Shown here piece after piece: positions 1 to 5,360 of a DNA stretch of 13,580 nucleotides (the stretch's first letter is position 1; each line of letters begins with the position of its first letter). Position numbers and translations under genes: made by a program. The stretch comes from Oscillospiraceae bacterium. GTDB lineage: Bacteria; Bacillota; Clostridia; Oscillospirales; Ruminococcaceae. The stretch is from contig JAIDPG010000216.1 of assembly GCA_029062865.1 (NCBI GenBank), positions 1 to 13,580 on the forward strand, read 5' to 3'. Below the pieces are notes generated by a model. It had not been told where the DNA came from and did not search any database. It saw only the letters and a list, made by a program, of their open reading frames with translations.

Positions 1-132
1 AGAGCTTGGTGCGCGACGGACGATTACTGGGACATCTATTTCGATATGAACGAAAAAGTCCGCGCGGCGTTTGCCGAAAACGGAATTTCGATTCCCTACG
101 ACCAGCTTGATATTCACATGAAAGAACAATAA
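1..132 (+). CDS. mscS: MscS-type small-conductance mechanosensitive channel, C-terminal fragment
   Basis: Only the last 43 codons lie in the window; the gene begins to the left. The visible end (DDYWDIYFDMNEKVRAAF, then NGISIPYDQLDIHM) matches the C-terminal end of the cytoplasmic vestibule domain of MscS channels, where the pattern YW.vyfdl...vk.aFdeaGIsIPyPQ.dvh is typical. MscS proteins are homo-heptameric inner-membrane channels that release solutes during hypo-osmotic shock. Nothing can be said about the membrane part or the promoter. The gene stops right before a strong terminator and converges with the secreted-protein gene. The family call is fairly sure; the paralogue is not determined. 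Confidence 0.88.
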   Translation, partial: RAWCATDDYWDIYFDMNEKVRAAFAENGISIPYDQLDIHMKEQ

Positions 133-160
133 AAAAGCCGCCCTTTCGGGCGGCTTTTTT
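131..160. terminator. Bidirectional intrinsic terminator between convergent genes
   Basis: A perfect 13-bp stem, AAAAAAGCCGCCC and its complement, encloses the 4-base loop TTTC and gives a T tract on either strand. It overlaps the mscS stop region on the plus strand and the stop codon of the secreted-protein gene on the minus strand, so it can serve both. Confidence 0.95.
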
Positions 161-731
161 ATGTGAATTTTTTCATACTCATAAGCCCCGTGCCGTTGAC
201 GAATTTCATTACCTCTTTACTGTCGCGGCACTCCATTGCGTCGCCGACGCACGCGAGCTCCGTTAAGCCCATTCCGCCCTCGGCGTAATACACGCCGTAA
301 AGCGTATTAACGCCGTAGTCGCAGCAGCCGTCGTTGTATTCTTTAACGGGAAGCTTTCCCCAGCTCTCGAAATTCCCGACGTTATTACGGATAAGGTTCG
401 CGTTTTCCGTGAATGTATTTATATATTCGCCTGTTTCGGTTATCTCAACCAGCTTTTCGTACCAGCCGTCCTCCTTAAGGTCGATCCAGCCGTCGGGCAT
501 ATTGCCGTAGTTGTAATCGTGATTTGAATTGTCCGTGTATTGCAAATAGCAGTTGCCGTCGCTGTCGATAACCATAACGCTCTGCTGTATTCCCCAAGCC
601 CAATTGTTATGCATCGTGAACATCATTACCCGCGGCACGTCGGTGGGATCAACCGGATCGCCGGTGGTGCCGCCGTGCCCTGAGGTCAAAAGCGTAAAAA
701 ACGCTATTATAACAGCGATTATACTTTTCAT
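159..731 (-). CDS. Small secreted protein of unknown function
   Basis: 190 residues. The N-terminus (MKSIIAVIIAFFTLLTSG) looks like a signal peptide with a Lys followed by a hydrophobic core; there is no lipobox Cys, so secretion by signal peptidase I is the simplest reading. The mature part starts with a Gly/Pro/Asp-rich linker (about residues 20-33) and is rich in Asn, Asp, Tyr and Gly. It contains five Cys (GNC, GCC, LAC, MEC), which could form disulfides outside the cell. I recognise no family. The start is supported by an AAGAAAGGA Shine-Dalgarno about 7 bases upstream. It lies downstream of the anti-sigma gene on the same strand, separated by a GC-rich hairpin, so it may share that transcript. 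Function unknown. Confidence 0.75.
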   Translation of the reverse strand: MKSIIAVIIAFFTLLTSGHGGTTGDPVDPTDVPRVMMFTMHNNWAWGIQQSVMVIDSDGNCYLQYTDNSNHDYNYGNMPDGWIDLKEDGWYEKLVEITETGEYINTFTENANLIRNNVGNFESWGKLPVKEYNDGCCDYGVNTLYGVYYAEGGMGLTELACVGDAMECRDSKEVMKFVNGTGLMSMKKFT

Positions 732-762
732 AATATTTTCCTTTCTTAATTCGGGAAACGCC

Positions 763-781
763 CCCCGCTTAAAAAGCGGGG
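763..781. repeat. GC-rich hairpin at the 3' end of the anti-sigma gene
   Basis: CCCCGCTT / AAGCGGGG forms an 8-bp stem with a 3-base loop. It lies between the stop of the anti-sigma gene and the secreted-protein gene. No T tract follows on either strand, so it is a weak terminator, an RNA end stabiliser or an attenuator rather than a classical intrinsic terminator. Similar CCCCGC..GCGGGG hairpins occur at 3410-3432 and 5325-5349. Confidence 0.5.
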
Positions 782-824
782 AGCATTATCCGAAATATAT
801 GCTGAAGCGTAAGCTGAAATGCTG

Positions 825-2789
825 TTAGTCAACCTTTTGCATTGTGATAAGCGAGATTGCGGCAGGGGATTCATATACATTCCCCGAGTTCCCGCAAACG
901 CCGAGCTCCTGCCCCGCCTTAACAGTGTCGCCGACCGCAACGTTTATCTCATCAAGATGCCCGATGATGAAGTACTTGCCGTCGCCGAACTCCACCGCGA
1001 CGGAGTTTCCGAGCCCGCGGTTGTACGAGCCGTAGCACGCGCCGACAACCTTGCCGTCAACAGGAGAGTAAGCCTTCGCGCTGCCTTTGAAGTGGCAATA
1101 GAACTCGCCATCGTCCTTTCTCCGCATAAAATTGCCCTTGTACTGCTCGTCAACGGGCAATTTGTCCGTTCCGAAGAAGTCCTTGAGATAGCCGAGGCAC
1201 GTGTCTGCTTCCACAACTTCTTTGGATATATCCCACCGAATTCCCGCCGAGGTGTTCTTCCACCAGCAGGCTTCAACGTCCCAGCTAACCTCGTAGGTGA
1301 TGTAATCGTCAAACGGGTCAACCGCGTTGAATACCGTGAACTCGCTCGGTGTGATGCTTTCGGGCTTGACATATTTCGCCGCTTCGCTAGTGTACTCGCG
1401 GAGCAAATCCACAAACTCCTCGCCCGACTCCGTTTTAGAAGTCGTCATCTCCATAGTTGCGCAAATCAAAGTTCCGTCCATATCAATAATCGCGCCGAAG
1501 ATGTTGTGCCGCGGGCTTTCGCGGAAGATAACCGCGTCGTAGCCGTTAATAACGGAGTGTTCAACGTCCCCGTCGGGGATTTCGCCAAGTCTGGTTATAA
1601 TCGTGATACTATAGTCCTCAGAAATACGGTATTTTACCTCGTTCCTCGCTTCGAGTATCTCGCAGTTTTGCGGAATATCCCCGCCGATTGCGTGGTTATC
1701 CGTCTTGTAATATACGCCAAACTCCAGTTCATTGTAGAACTTCGTCCAGTCGGGGTGAAGTTTGTCAAAGCACAAGAAATCCAAGCCGTAAACCGCGTTC
1801 AGCTCCTCCGCCGAATATCTGCGCCAGATAACATCCGGGTTGGTCGAGTAGTCGGTGTAATCCGGCTCGTAGTGAATATCCCTCAAAATAAAGTCGGGTC
1901 TGTTGTCAAGAAGAACGATCTTGTTTTCCATAGTCTGATTTTGATTATCATAATTGTCTATATCCAAGCTTTCGGGCGGCGCGGTGTAAATGTTGAGGAT
2001 ATTACAAAATTCATACTCGTCCAAAAAGGAAGACCGGATAGTTACAGTTACATTGCCCATTGTAATATCCGCGGCGTATGCTTCATTGATCGGAATATGA
2101 TAGATCATTGCGTCAAAGCCGTTTACAATGGAGGGCTGTGCATCGTCCACGCTTGCGGAGCAGTAACTCTGATAGCGTGCTGAAACGATAACGGTGCTTC
2201 CCGCATCGGGCTTATAGGTAATCGAGTTCGTGGAGGAAATCACTGCGTGCGAAGCCACAAAGCCGTCGTCCTCGTCGTGCTCATACGTTCCGAAAGGCTC
2301 GTGCGTGCTTTCCCATTCGGGGAAAAGCGTTGAAAGCCTGTCAAACTCCATTCCGTAGTAATTGTTTATTTTGTCGTCGTCGATAGGACGGAAATCCTCC
2401 TCCAAAAGCGCGGGTTGACTATAGACGTTCCACCTCTTGGCGAGGTTGATGCTAAAATAGCACTCACCGCCCTTGTAAATGCTCTCGGGCTCTTCTCTGA
2501 CAAAGTTCTGGAAAGTATATTCTCCATCCTCGTCCGCGGCGGCAATACCCGGCGTTTGATTTGGGTTTTGATTGCTGCGGATATTCTTCCAAACATTCAG
2601 CCCGACAACTCCCACCAGAACAGCCGCCGCGCACGGAATTGCTATTCTCGGCAGCCAGCTGCGCTTCTTCATCTCACCGGGATAAACCACTTCCGGCGGA
2701 GCGTTAAGCTGTGATGTCTGCTGCGTTTTTAAAAGCTCCTCGTCGCGCCTTTTCAGCACGTCGCGAGCCATTTCCTCATATGTTTTCAT
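825..2789 (-). CDS. Membrane-anchored anti-sigma-like protein with duplicated ectodomain and degenerate M23 domain
   Basis: 654 residues from the ATG at 2789, which has AAAGGAGG 7-8 bases upstream; an in-frame ATG further up at 2846 lacks such a site. The N-terminal 42 residues are charged and cytoplasmic (MKTYEEMARDVL), as in short anti-sigma N-termini paired with clostridial ECF factors. A single membrane segment follows at about 43-67. The ectodomain holds two copies of one domain (about 140-268 and 329-466), sharing YYGMEFD/VYGLDF and VNGFDAMIY/INGYDAVIF. The last 100 residues resemble an M23/LytM peptidase (GDTVKAGQELGVCGNSG), but the first zinc motif HxxxD and the final HLH are missing. 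The gene overlaps the sigma gene by 14 bases, so it is very probably translationally coupled and likely restrains that sigma factor. The anti-sigma role is inferred from position and topology, not from a recognised domain. Confidence 0.8.
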   Translation of the reverse strand: MKTYEEMARDVLKRRDEELLKTQQTSQLNAPPEVVYPGEMKKRSWLPRIAIPCAAAVLVGVVGLNVWKNIRSNQNPNQTPGIAAADEDGEYTFQNFVREEPESIYKGGECYFSINLAKRWNVYSQPALLEEDFRPIDDDKINNYYGMEFDRLSTLFPEWESTHEPFGTYEHDEDDGFVASHAVISSTNSITYKPDAGSTVIVSARYQSYCSASVDDAQPSIVNGFDAMIYHIPINEAYAADITMGNVTVTIRSSFLDEYEFCNILNIYTAPPESLDIDNYDNQNQTMENKIVLLDNRPDFILRDIHYEPDYTDYSTNPDVIWRRYSAEELNAVYGLDFLCFDKLHPDWTKFYNELEFGVYYKTDNHAIGGDIPQNCEILEARNEVKYRISEDYSITIITRLGEIPDGDVEHSVINGYDAVIFRESPRHNIFGAIIDMDGTLICATMEMTTSKTESGEEFVDLLREYTSEAAKYVKPESITPSEFTVFNAVDPFDDYITYEVSWDVEACWWKNTSAGIRWDISKEVVEADTCLGYLKDFFGTDKLPVDEQYKGNFMRRKDDGEFYCHFKGSAKAYSPVDGKVVGACYGSYNRGLGNSVAVEFGDGKYFIIGHLDEINVAVGDTVKAGQELGVCGNSGNVYESPAAISLITMQKVD

Positions 2790-3327
2790 ACGTAAAACCC
2801 TCCTTTTCGAGTATTTTCTTAAGCGCGTTTCTCGCGCGGGACACAAGCGTTTCGATATTGTGAACGCTTTTTCCCATAACCTCGGCGGTCTCCTTATTTG
2901 AAAGCTCCTCGAAATATGTAAGCCACAAAACCTGCCGATAGCTGTCCTTCAGCTTATCCATAGCGCGGCGGACGCTTATGCGGCGCTCCTCGCGGAGGTA
3001 TTCCTCCTCTAAGCTCCGCTCGTCCGCTTCAAGCTCGGCGATGTCGTCTATCGAGATCGCGGGCTTGCGTGCGCGTTTCCAATCGAGCGCGGTGTTTCGC
3101 GCGATAGTATACAAAAACGTCTTGAACGACGAGCGCCCGTCAAAGCTCGGCTTGTTCACGGCGAGCTTCACAAACGTGTCCTCGCAGAGCTCCTCAGCCG
3201 TGCCGATGTCGCGCGTAAATCCGCAAAGGAAGAAGATCAGCCCGTCCTTGAAGTCGCGGACAAGCTCTGTCATGCCCTCGTCGTCGCCGGAAAGATAGCG
3301 GCGGTAGCTACTTTCACCGTTACCCAT
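2776..3327 (-). CDS. ECF-type RNA polymerase sigma factor
   Basis: 183 residues, the normal ECF length. Region 2 lies at about residues 20-90 (RDIGTAEELCEDTFVKLA, then FKTFLYTIARNTALDWKR). Region 4 is at about 120-178 and has the helix-turn-helix pattern ELSNKETAEVMGKSVHNIET followed by LVSRARNALKK. It directs core RNA polymerase to a small envelope-stress-type regulon. The start ATG has AAAGGGGGG 8 bases upstream. The 3' end overlaps the anti-sigma-like gene by 14 bases, the standard arrangement of a sigma/anti-sigma pair. A candidate self-recognised promoter (TGTGAGG, T run, CGTCTAAT) lies 24-53 bases upstream, suggesting autoregulation. The ECF subgroup is not assigned. Confidence 0.95.
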   Translation of the reverse strand: MGNGESSYRRYLSGDDEGMTELVRDFKDGLIFFLCGFTRDIGTAEELCEDTFVKLAVNKPSFDGRSSFKTFLYTIARNTALDWKRARKPAISIDDIAELEADERSLEEEYLREERRISVRRAMDKLKDSYRQVLWLTYFEELSNKETAEVMGKSVHNIETLVSRARNALKKILEKEGFTYENI

Positions 3328-3350
3328 TTAGAACGCCCCCCTTTCACTTT

Positions 3351-3380
3351 ATTAGACGAACGAAAATCAAAAACCTCACA
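3351..3380 (-). promoter_or_regulatory. Candidate ECF autoregulatory promoter
   Basis: Read on the minus strand: TGTGAGG, then TTTTT, then CGTCTAAT, with 15 bases between the -35-like and -10-like parts. CGTC-type -10 boxes and a T run after the -35 are typical of ECF promoters in Firmicutes. It sits directly before the sigma gene, giving a leader of about 20 bases that contains the ribosome-binding site. Confidence 0.6.
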
Positions 3381-3409
3381 CCCGGAAGCAAGATTTTTTT
3401 AAAATATAA

Positions 3410-3432
3410 TCTCCCCGCGGAGAGCGGGGAGA
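3410..3432. terminator. GC-rich hairpin downstream of corA
   Basis: A 9-bp stem, TCTCCCCGC / GCGGGGAGA, with loop GGAGA starts 5 bases after the corA stop. On the minus strand it is followed by an A/T-rich stretch (ATTATATTTTAAAAAAATC) rather than a clean T tract. It probably ends the corA transcript or separates it from the ECF promoter. Its core is nearly identical to the hairpin at 5325-5349. Confidence 0.6.
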
Positions 3433-3436
3433 GCAA

Positions 3437-4384
3437 TTATTTGAATTTTCCGATTTTTGTTATCCAAAGCCCAATAAATACCGAAAGCACGACGCTCAGC
3501 GCTATCGGGAACCACACGTTCGCGATGGGCAAGCCGTTTGCGGCTTCGTTCAGGTTCATTCCGTAAAAGCTGAAAACTATCGTCGGCATTGTGAGAATTA
3601 TCGTTATCGTTTCCATTCGTTTCATTATTATATTAAGATTGTTTGAGATAATCGAAGCGAACGTATCCATAGTGCCGCCTAAGATGTTCGAGTAAATGCT
3701 CGTCATCTCAATAGCCTGCTTGACCTCTATCATTACGTCGTCGAGAAGGTCCTGATCCTCCTCGTAGAGCTTCAAGAAGCGCCCGCGCATCAGCTTTTCA
3801 AGAACCGCCTCGTTGGATTTCAGCGAGGTCGAGAAATAAACGAGCGATTTCTCCAGTCCTTGCAGCTGAATTAGCCCCTTGTTCTGCATCGAGCGGTGCA
3901 TTTTCGCCTCGACGAAGTTCGACAGCTTGTCTATCTGCTTGAGGTATTGCAAGTAACGCGCGGCGATCCGCAGCAAAACCGTGAACACAAACCGCGTTTT
4001 CTGCTCGGTGCGAACGCCCTTAACAACGCCCTTGGCGATCTCGTCCAGCACGACGTTCTCCTTCGCGGAGACGGTGATGACGTTCTTGTCCGTGATGATA
4101 AGCGACATAGGGGTTGTGGAGTAGAGCAGCGTGCGGTTCGGGTCGTTGTCCTGCTCGGCGATCGGGTAGTCCACGACGATAAGCGTAACGCCGTCGTCTG
4201 CCTCGATACGCGACGGCTCCTCCTCGTCCAATGCGGCGCGGATATAGTCGCGCTCAATGTGCATATCCTCTTCAATATCCGAGATCTCCGTTTCCGTCGG
4301 GTCGGTCAGCGCTATCCAGCACCCCGGCTCGATGCTCTCGATCTCAGTAATTTTTCCCTCAATAGTTCTGTAATAATTTACCAA
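3437..4384 (-). CDS. corA: CorA-family Mg2+ (divalent cation) channel
   Basis: 315 residues, normal for CorA. The C-terminus carries the signature YGMNLNE (the GMN selectivity motif) after a first membrane segment (TITIILTMPTIVFSFYGMN) and before a second one (FPIALSVVLSVFIGLWITKI), ending in KIGKFK. The N-terminal two thirds form the cytoplasmic domain, including the long helix region (KQIDKLSNFVEAKM, MIEVKQAIEMTSIYSNIL). It forms a pentameric inner-membrane channel for Mg2+ and possibly Co2+ or Ni2+. The chosen start is a TTG with AAAGGAG 9 bases upstream; the first in-frame ATG is about 40 codons further in and would cut the domain. It has its own sigma-A promoter and an unusual 21-codon leader ORF ending right at its Shine-Dalgarno, implying translational control. 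Confidence 0.93.
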   Translation of the reverse strand: MVNYYRTIEGKITEIESIEPGCWIALTDPTETEISDIEEDMHIERDYIRAALDEEEPSRIEADDGVTLIVVDYPIAEQDNDPNRTLLYSTTPMSLIITDKNVITVSAKENVVLDEIAKGVVKGVRTEQKTRFVFTVLLRIAARYLQYLKQIDKLSNFVEAKMHRSMQNKGLIQLQGLEKSLVYFSTSLKSNEAVLEKLMRGRFLKLYEEDQDLLDDVMIEVKQAIEMTSIYSNILGGTMDTFASIISNNLNIIMKRMETITIILTMPTIVFSFYGMNLNEAANGLPIANVWFPIALSVVLSVFIGLWITKIGKFK

Positions 4385-4400
4385 TAGGCTCAGCTCCTTT

Positions 4401-4466
4401 TCAAAGCCGCAAACAAGCGCGGCGGTATTCTTTTATTCTACTTCGACTTCGACCGTCGCCGCTCAT
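4401..4466 (-). CDS. Arg-rich 21-residue leader peptide upstream of corA
   Basis: A short ORF beginning ATG AGC GGC GAC, with AGAGGTGAG five bases upstream. It encodes 21 residues (MSGDGRSRSRIKEYRRACLR, then L), including six Arg. The first three Arg codons are CGA, CGA and AGA, whereas the large genes here mostly use CGC. Its TGA is directly followed by the AAAGGAG of corA, so a ribosome pausing or terminating here would cover or expose the corA start. A 5-bp hairpin (GCCGC/GCGGC, 4406-4423) overlaps the last codons. The peptide probably acts in cis as a leader. That role is inferred; I do not recognise a named family. Confidence 0.6.
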   Translation of the reverse strand: MSGDGRSRSRIKEYRRACLRL

Positions 4467-4497
4467 TTTTCTCACCTCTTTTTGGTAAACAAAATAT

Positions 4498-4511
4498 GTG
4501 CGCTATCGCAC
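4498..4511 (-). promoter_or_regulatory. Short dyad at the 5' end of the corA leader transcript
   Basis: GTGCG-ATAG-CGCAC lies immediately after the predicted transcription start. It can be a 5' stem-loop that stabilises the transcript or an operator. No M-box-like structure is seen in the remaining leader, which is only about 125 bases. Confidence 0.4.
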
Positions 4512-4518
4512 TATTTCT

Positions 4519-4547
4519 ATTATAACATTTTCCGATACATTTTGCAA
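4519..4547 (-). promoter_or_regulatory. Sigma-A promoter of the corA leader and corA
   Basis: TTGCAA, a 17-base spacer and TATAAT on the minus strand. Transcription would start near 4511, about 45 bases before the leader ORF. It lies just after the rlmH terminators, so corA is an independent unit. Confidence 0.8.
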
Positions 4548-4558
4548 CCCCTTTTAAT

Positions 4559-4620
4559 AAAAAAATCCCGAGCGACGGAAAGTCCGCCAAACCGTATAAA
4601 AACGCGGATACCCCCGTCGC
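4559..4620 (-). terminator. Distal alternative terminator after rlmH
   Basis: On the minus strand GCGACGG (4620-4614) pairs with CCGTCGC (4578-4572), with an inner TCCGC/GCGGA stem. Six bases follow, then seven T (4565-4559). Its 5' arm overlaps the loop and 3' arm of the hairpin at 4605-4635, so the two structures are mutually exclusive. It would act as a backup terminator shielding the corA promoter. Confidence 0.45.
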
Positions 4621-4635
4621 AGGCGGAGGTATCCG
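4598..4635 (-). terminator. Intrinsic terminator of rlmH
   Basis: CGGATACC and GGTATCCG form an 8-bp outer stem, continued by an inner CCGTC/GGCGG stem after one mismatch. On the minus strand it is followed by GCGTTTTTA. It begins about 22 bases after the rlmH stop. Confidence 0.85.
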
Positions 4636-4657
4636 TATTATTCATCAATTGCCGGAT

Positions 4658-5137
4658 TTATTTGTGGTATTTGGAATTATTAAGGATCGAAAACGCCCGA
4701 TAGACCTGCTCAAACAGCATTACCCTCGCGAGGGCGTGCGGGAATGTCATCGGGGACATCGACAGTCGGAAGTCACATTCGCGTTTGAGCGTCTCCGAAA
4801 GCCCGAACGAGCTTCCGACGATGAAACTCACCGTTGAAACGCCGCTTGTTCCCAGCACGCCGAGCTTTTTTGCGAGCTCCTCGCTTGAAAGCGCCTTGCC
4901 CTCAACGCAAAGCGCGATCTTATAGCCGCTTTTGATCTGCTCCCCGATAAGCGCCGCTTCCTTTTCGAGCGCCTTTTCGATCTGCGCGGGGGAGGGGCTT
5001 TGCGGAAGCTCCTCGGGCGGAGGTTCTTTCACCGTCACCTTAGCGAACGCCCCGAGCCGCTTCTGATATTCCGCGCAAGCCTCGCGGTAAAAGCTCTCCT
5101 TGAGCTTTCCCATGACGATAAAATTAACGTTCATCAT
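4658..5137 (-). CDS. rlmH: 23S rRNA (pseudouridine-1915-N3)-methyltransferase
   Basis: 159 residues, the usual length of this SPOUT-class enzyme, which methylates pseudouridine 1915 in helix 69 of 23S rRNA using S-adenosylmethionine. The C-terminal half shows the trefoil-knot cofactor loop and family motifs: FIVGSSFGLS (usually FvIGGs.Gls), LSMSPMTFPHALARVMLFEQ and the terminal YRAFSILNNSKYHK (usually YRA..I..g.pYHK). GSS replaces the common GGS, a mild change. Two start ATGs are adjacent; the first has AGGA 7 bases upstream. The gene runs in the same direction as dacF, with a 162-bp MITE inserted just upstream of its ribosome-binding site, and is followed by tandem terminators. No promoter is obvious outside the MITE. 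Confidence 0.96.
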   Translation of the reverse strand: MMNVNFIVMGKLKESFYREACAEYQKRLGAFAKVTVKEPPPEELPQSPSPAQIEKALEKEAALIGEQIKSGYKIALCVEGKALSSEELAKKLGVLGTSGVSTVSFIVGSSFGLSETLKRECDFRLSMSPMTFPHALARVMLFEQVYRAFSILNNSKYHK

Positions 5138-5161
5138 TGTCGTTTCCTGCTTTTCAAGCTA

Positions 5162-5323
5162 GGGCGTGTTCACATTAACGCTCAACGCCCGTCTTTTGGC
5201 GGATTTTCCGCATAACTACGTCAAAAATCCTTGAAATACATACAGTATTACTGCGGATTTTTTCCTTGTTATGCGAAAAAGCCGCTTCAAAATCCGGGCA
5301 TTTCGGTTAATGTGAACACGCCC
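5162..5323. mobile_element. Foldback MITE, 162 bp, with TA target duplication
   Basis: Perfect 18-bp terminal inverted repeats, GGGCGTGTTCACATTAAC at 5162-5179 and its complement at 5306-5323, are flanked on both sides by TA. The inside is also symmetric: GCGGATTTTCCGCATAAC on the left matches GCGGCTTTTTCGCATAAC read from the right, and AAAAATCC (5223-5230) pairs with GGATTTTT. The whole element therefore folds into one long imperfect hairpin. It contains no ORF of note, so it must be moved by a transposase encoded elsewhere. The TA duplication fits IS630/mariner-like or some IS5-like enzymes; the parent family is not decided. Confidence 0.88.
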
Positions 5324-5324
5324 T

Positions 5325-5349
5325 AATTCCCCGCCGAGAGCGGGGAATT
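5325..5349. terminator. GC-rich hairpin downstream of dacF
   Basis: AATTCCCCGC / GCGGGGAATT forms a perfect 10-bp stem with loop CGAGA, 12 bases after the dacF stop. The MITE abuts it on the distal side, and no T tract follows. It is probably the dacF transcript end or a processing barrier. The core differs by one base from the hairpin at 3410-3432. Confidence 0.6.
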
Positions 5350-5360
5350 CGCGCTGTTTT

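Noticed and set aside
819..2183. Long plus-strand ORF of 454 codons
   Set aside because: It is the antisense frame of the anti-sigma-like gene. It lacks a ribosome-binding site and any recognisable motif, while the minus frame has a strong SD, a membrane segment and domain repeats.
2790..2846. Upstream ATG at 2846 for the anti-sigma-like gene
   Set aside because: It would add 19 residues read within the sigma gene without an SD; the ATG at 2789 has AAAGGAGG at good spacing.
4385..4511. M-box Mg2+ riboswitch before corA
   Set aside because: The leader is short and contains a small ORF; I could not find the conserved M-box segments or a competing terminator in it.
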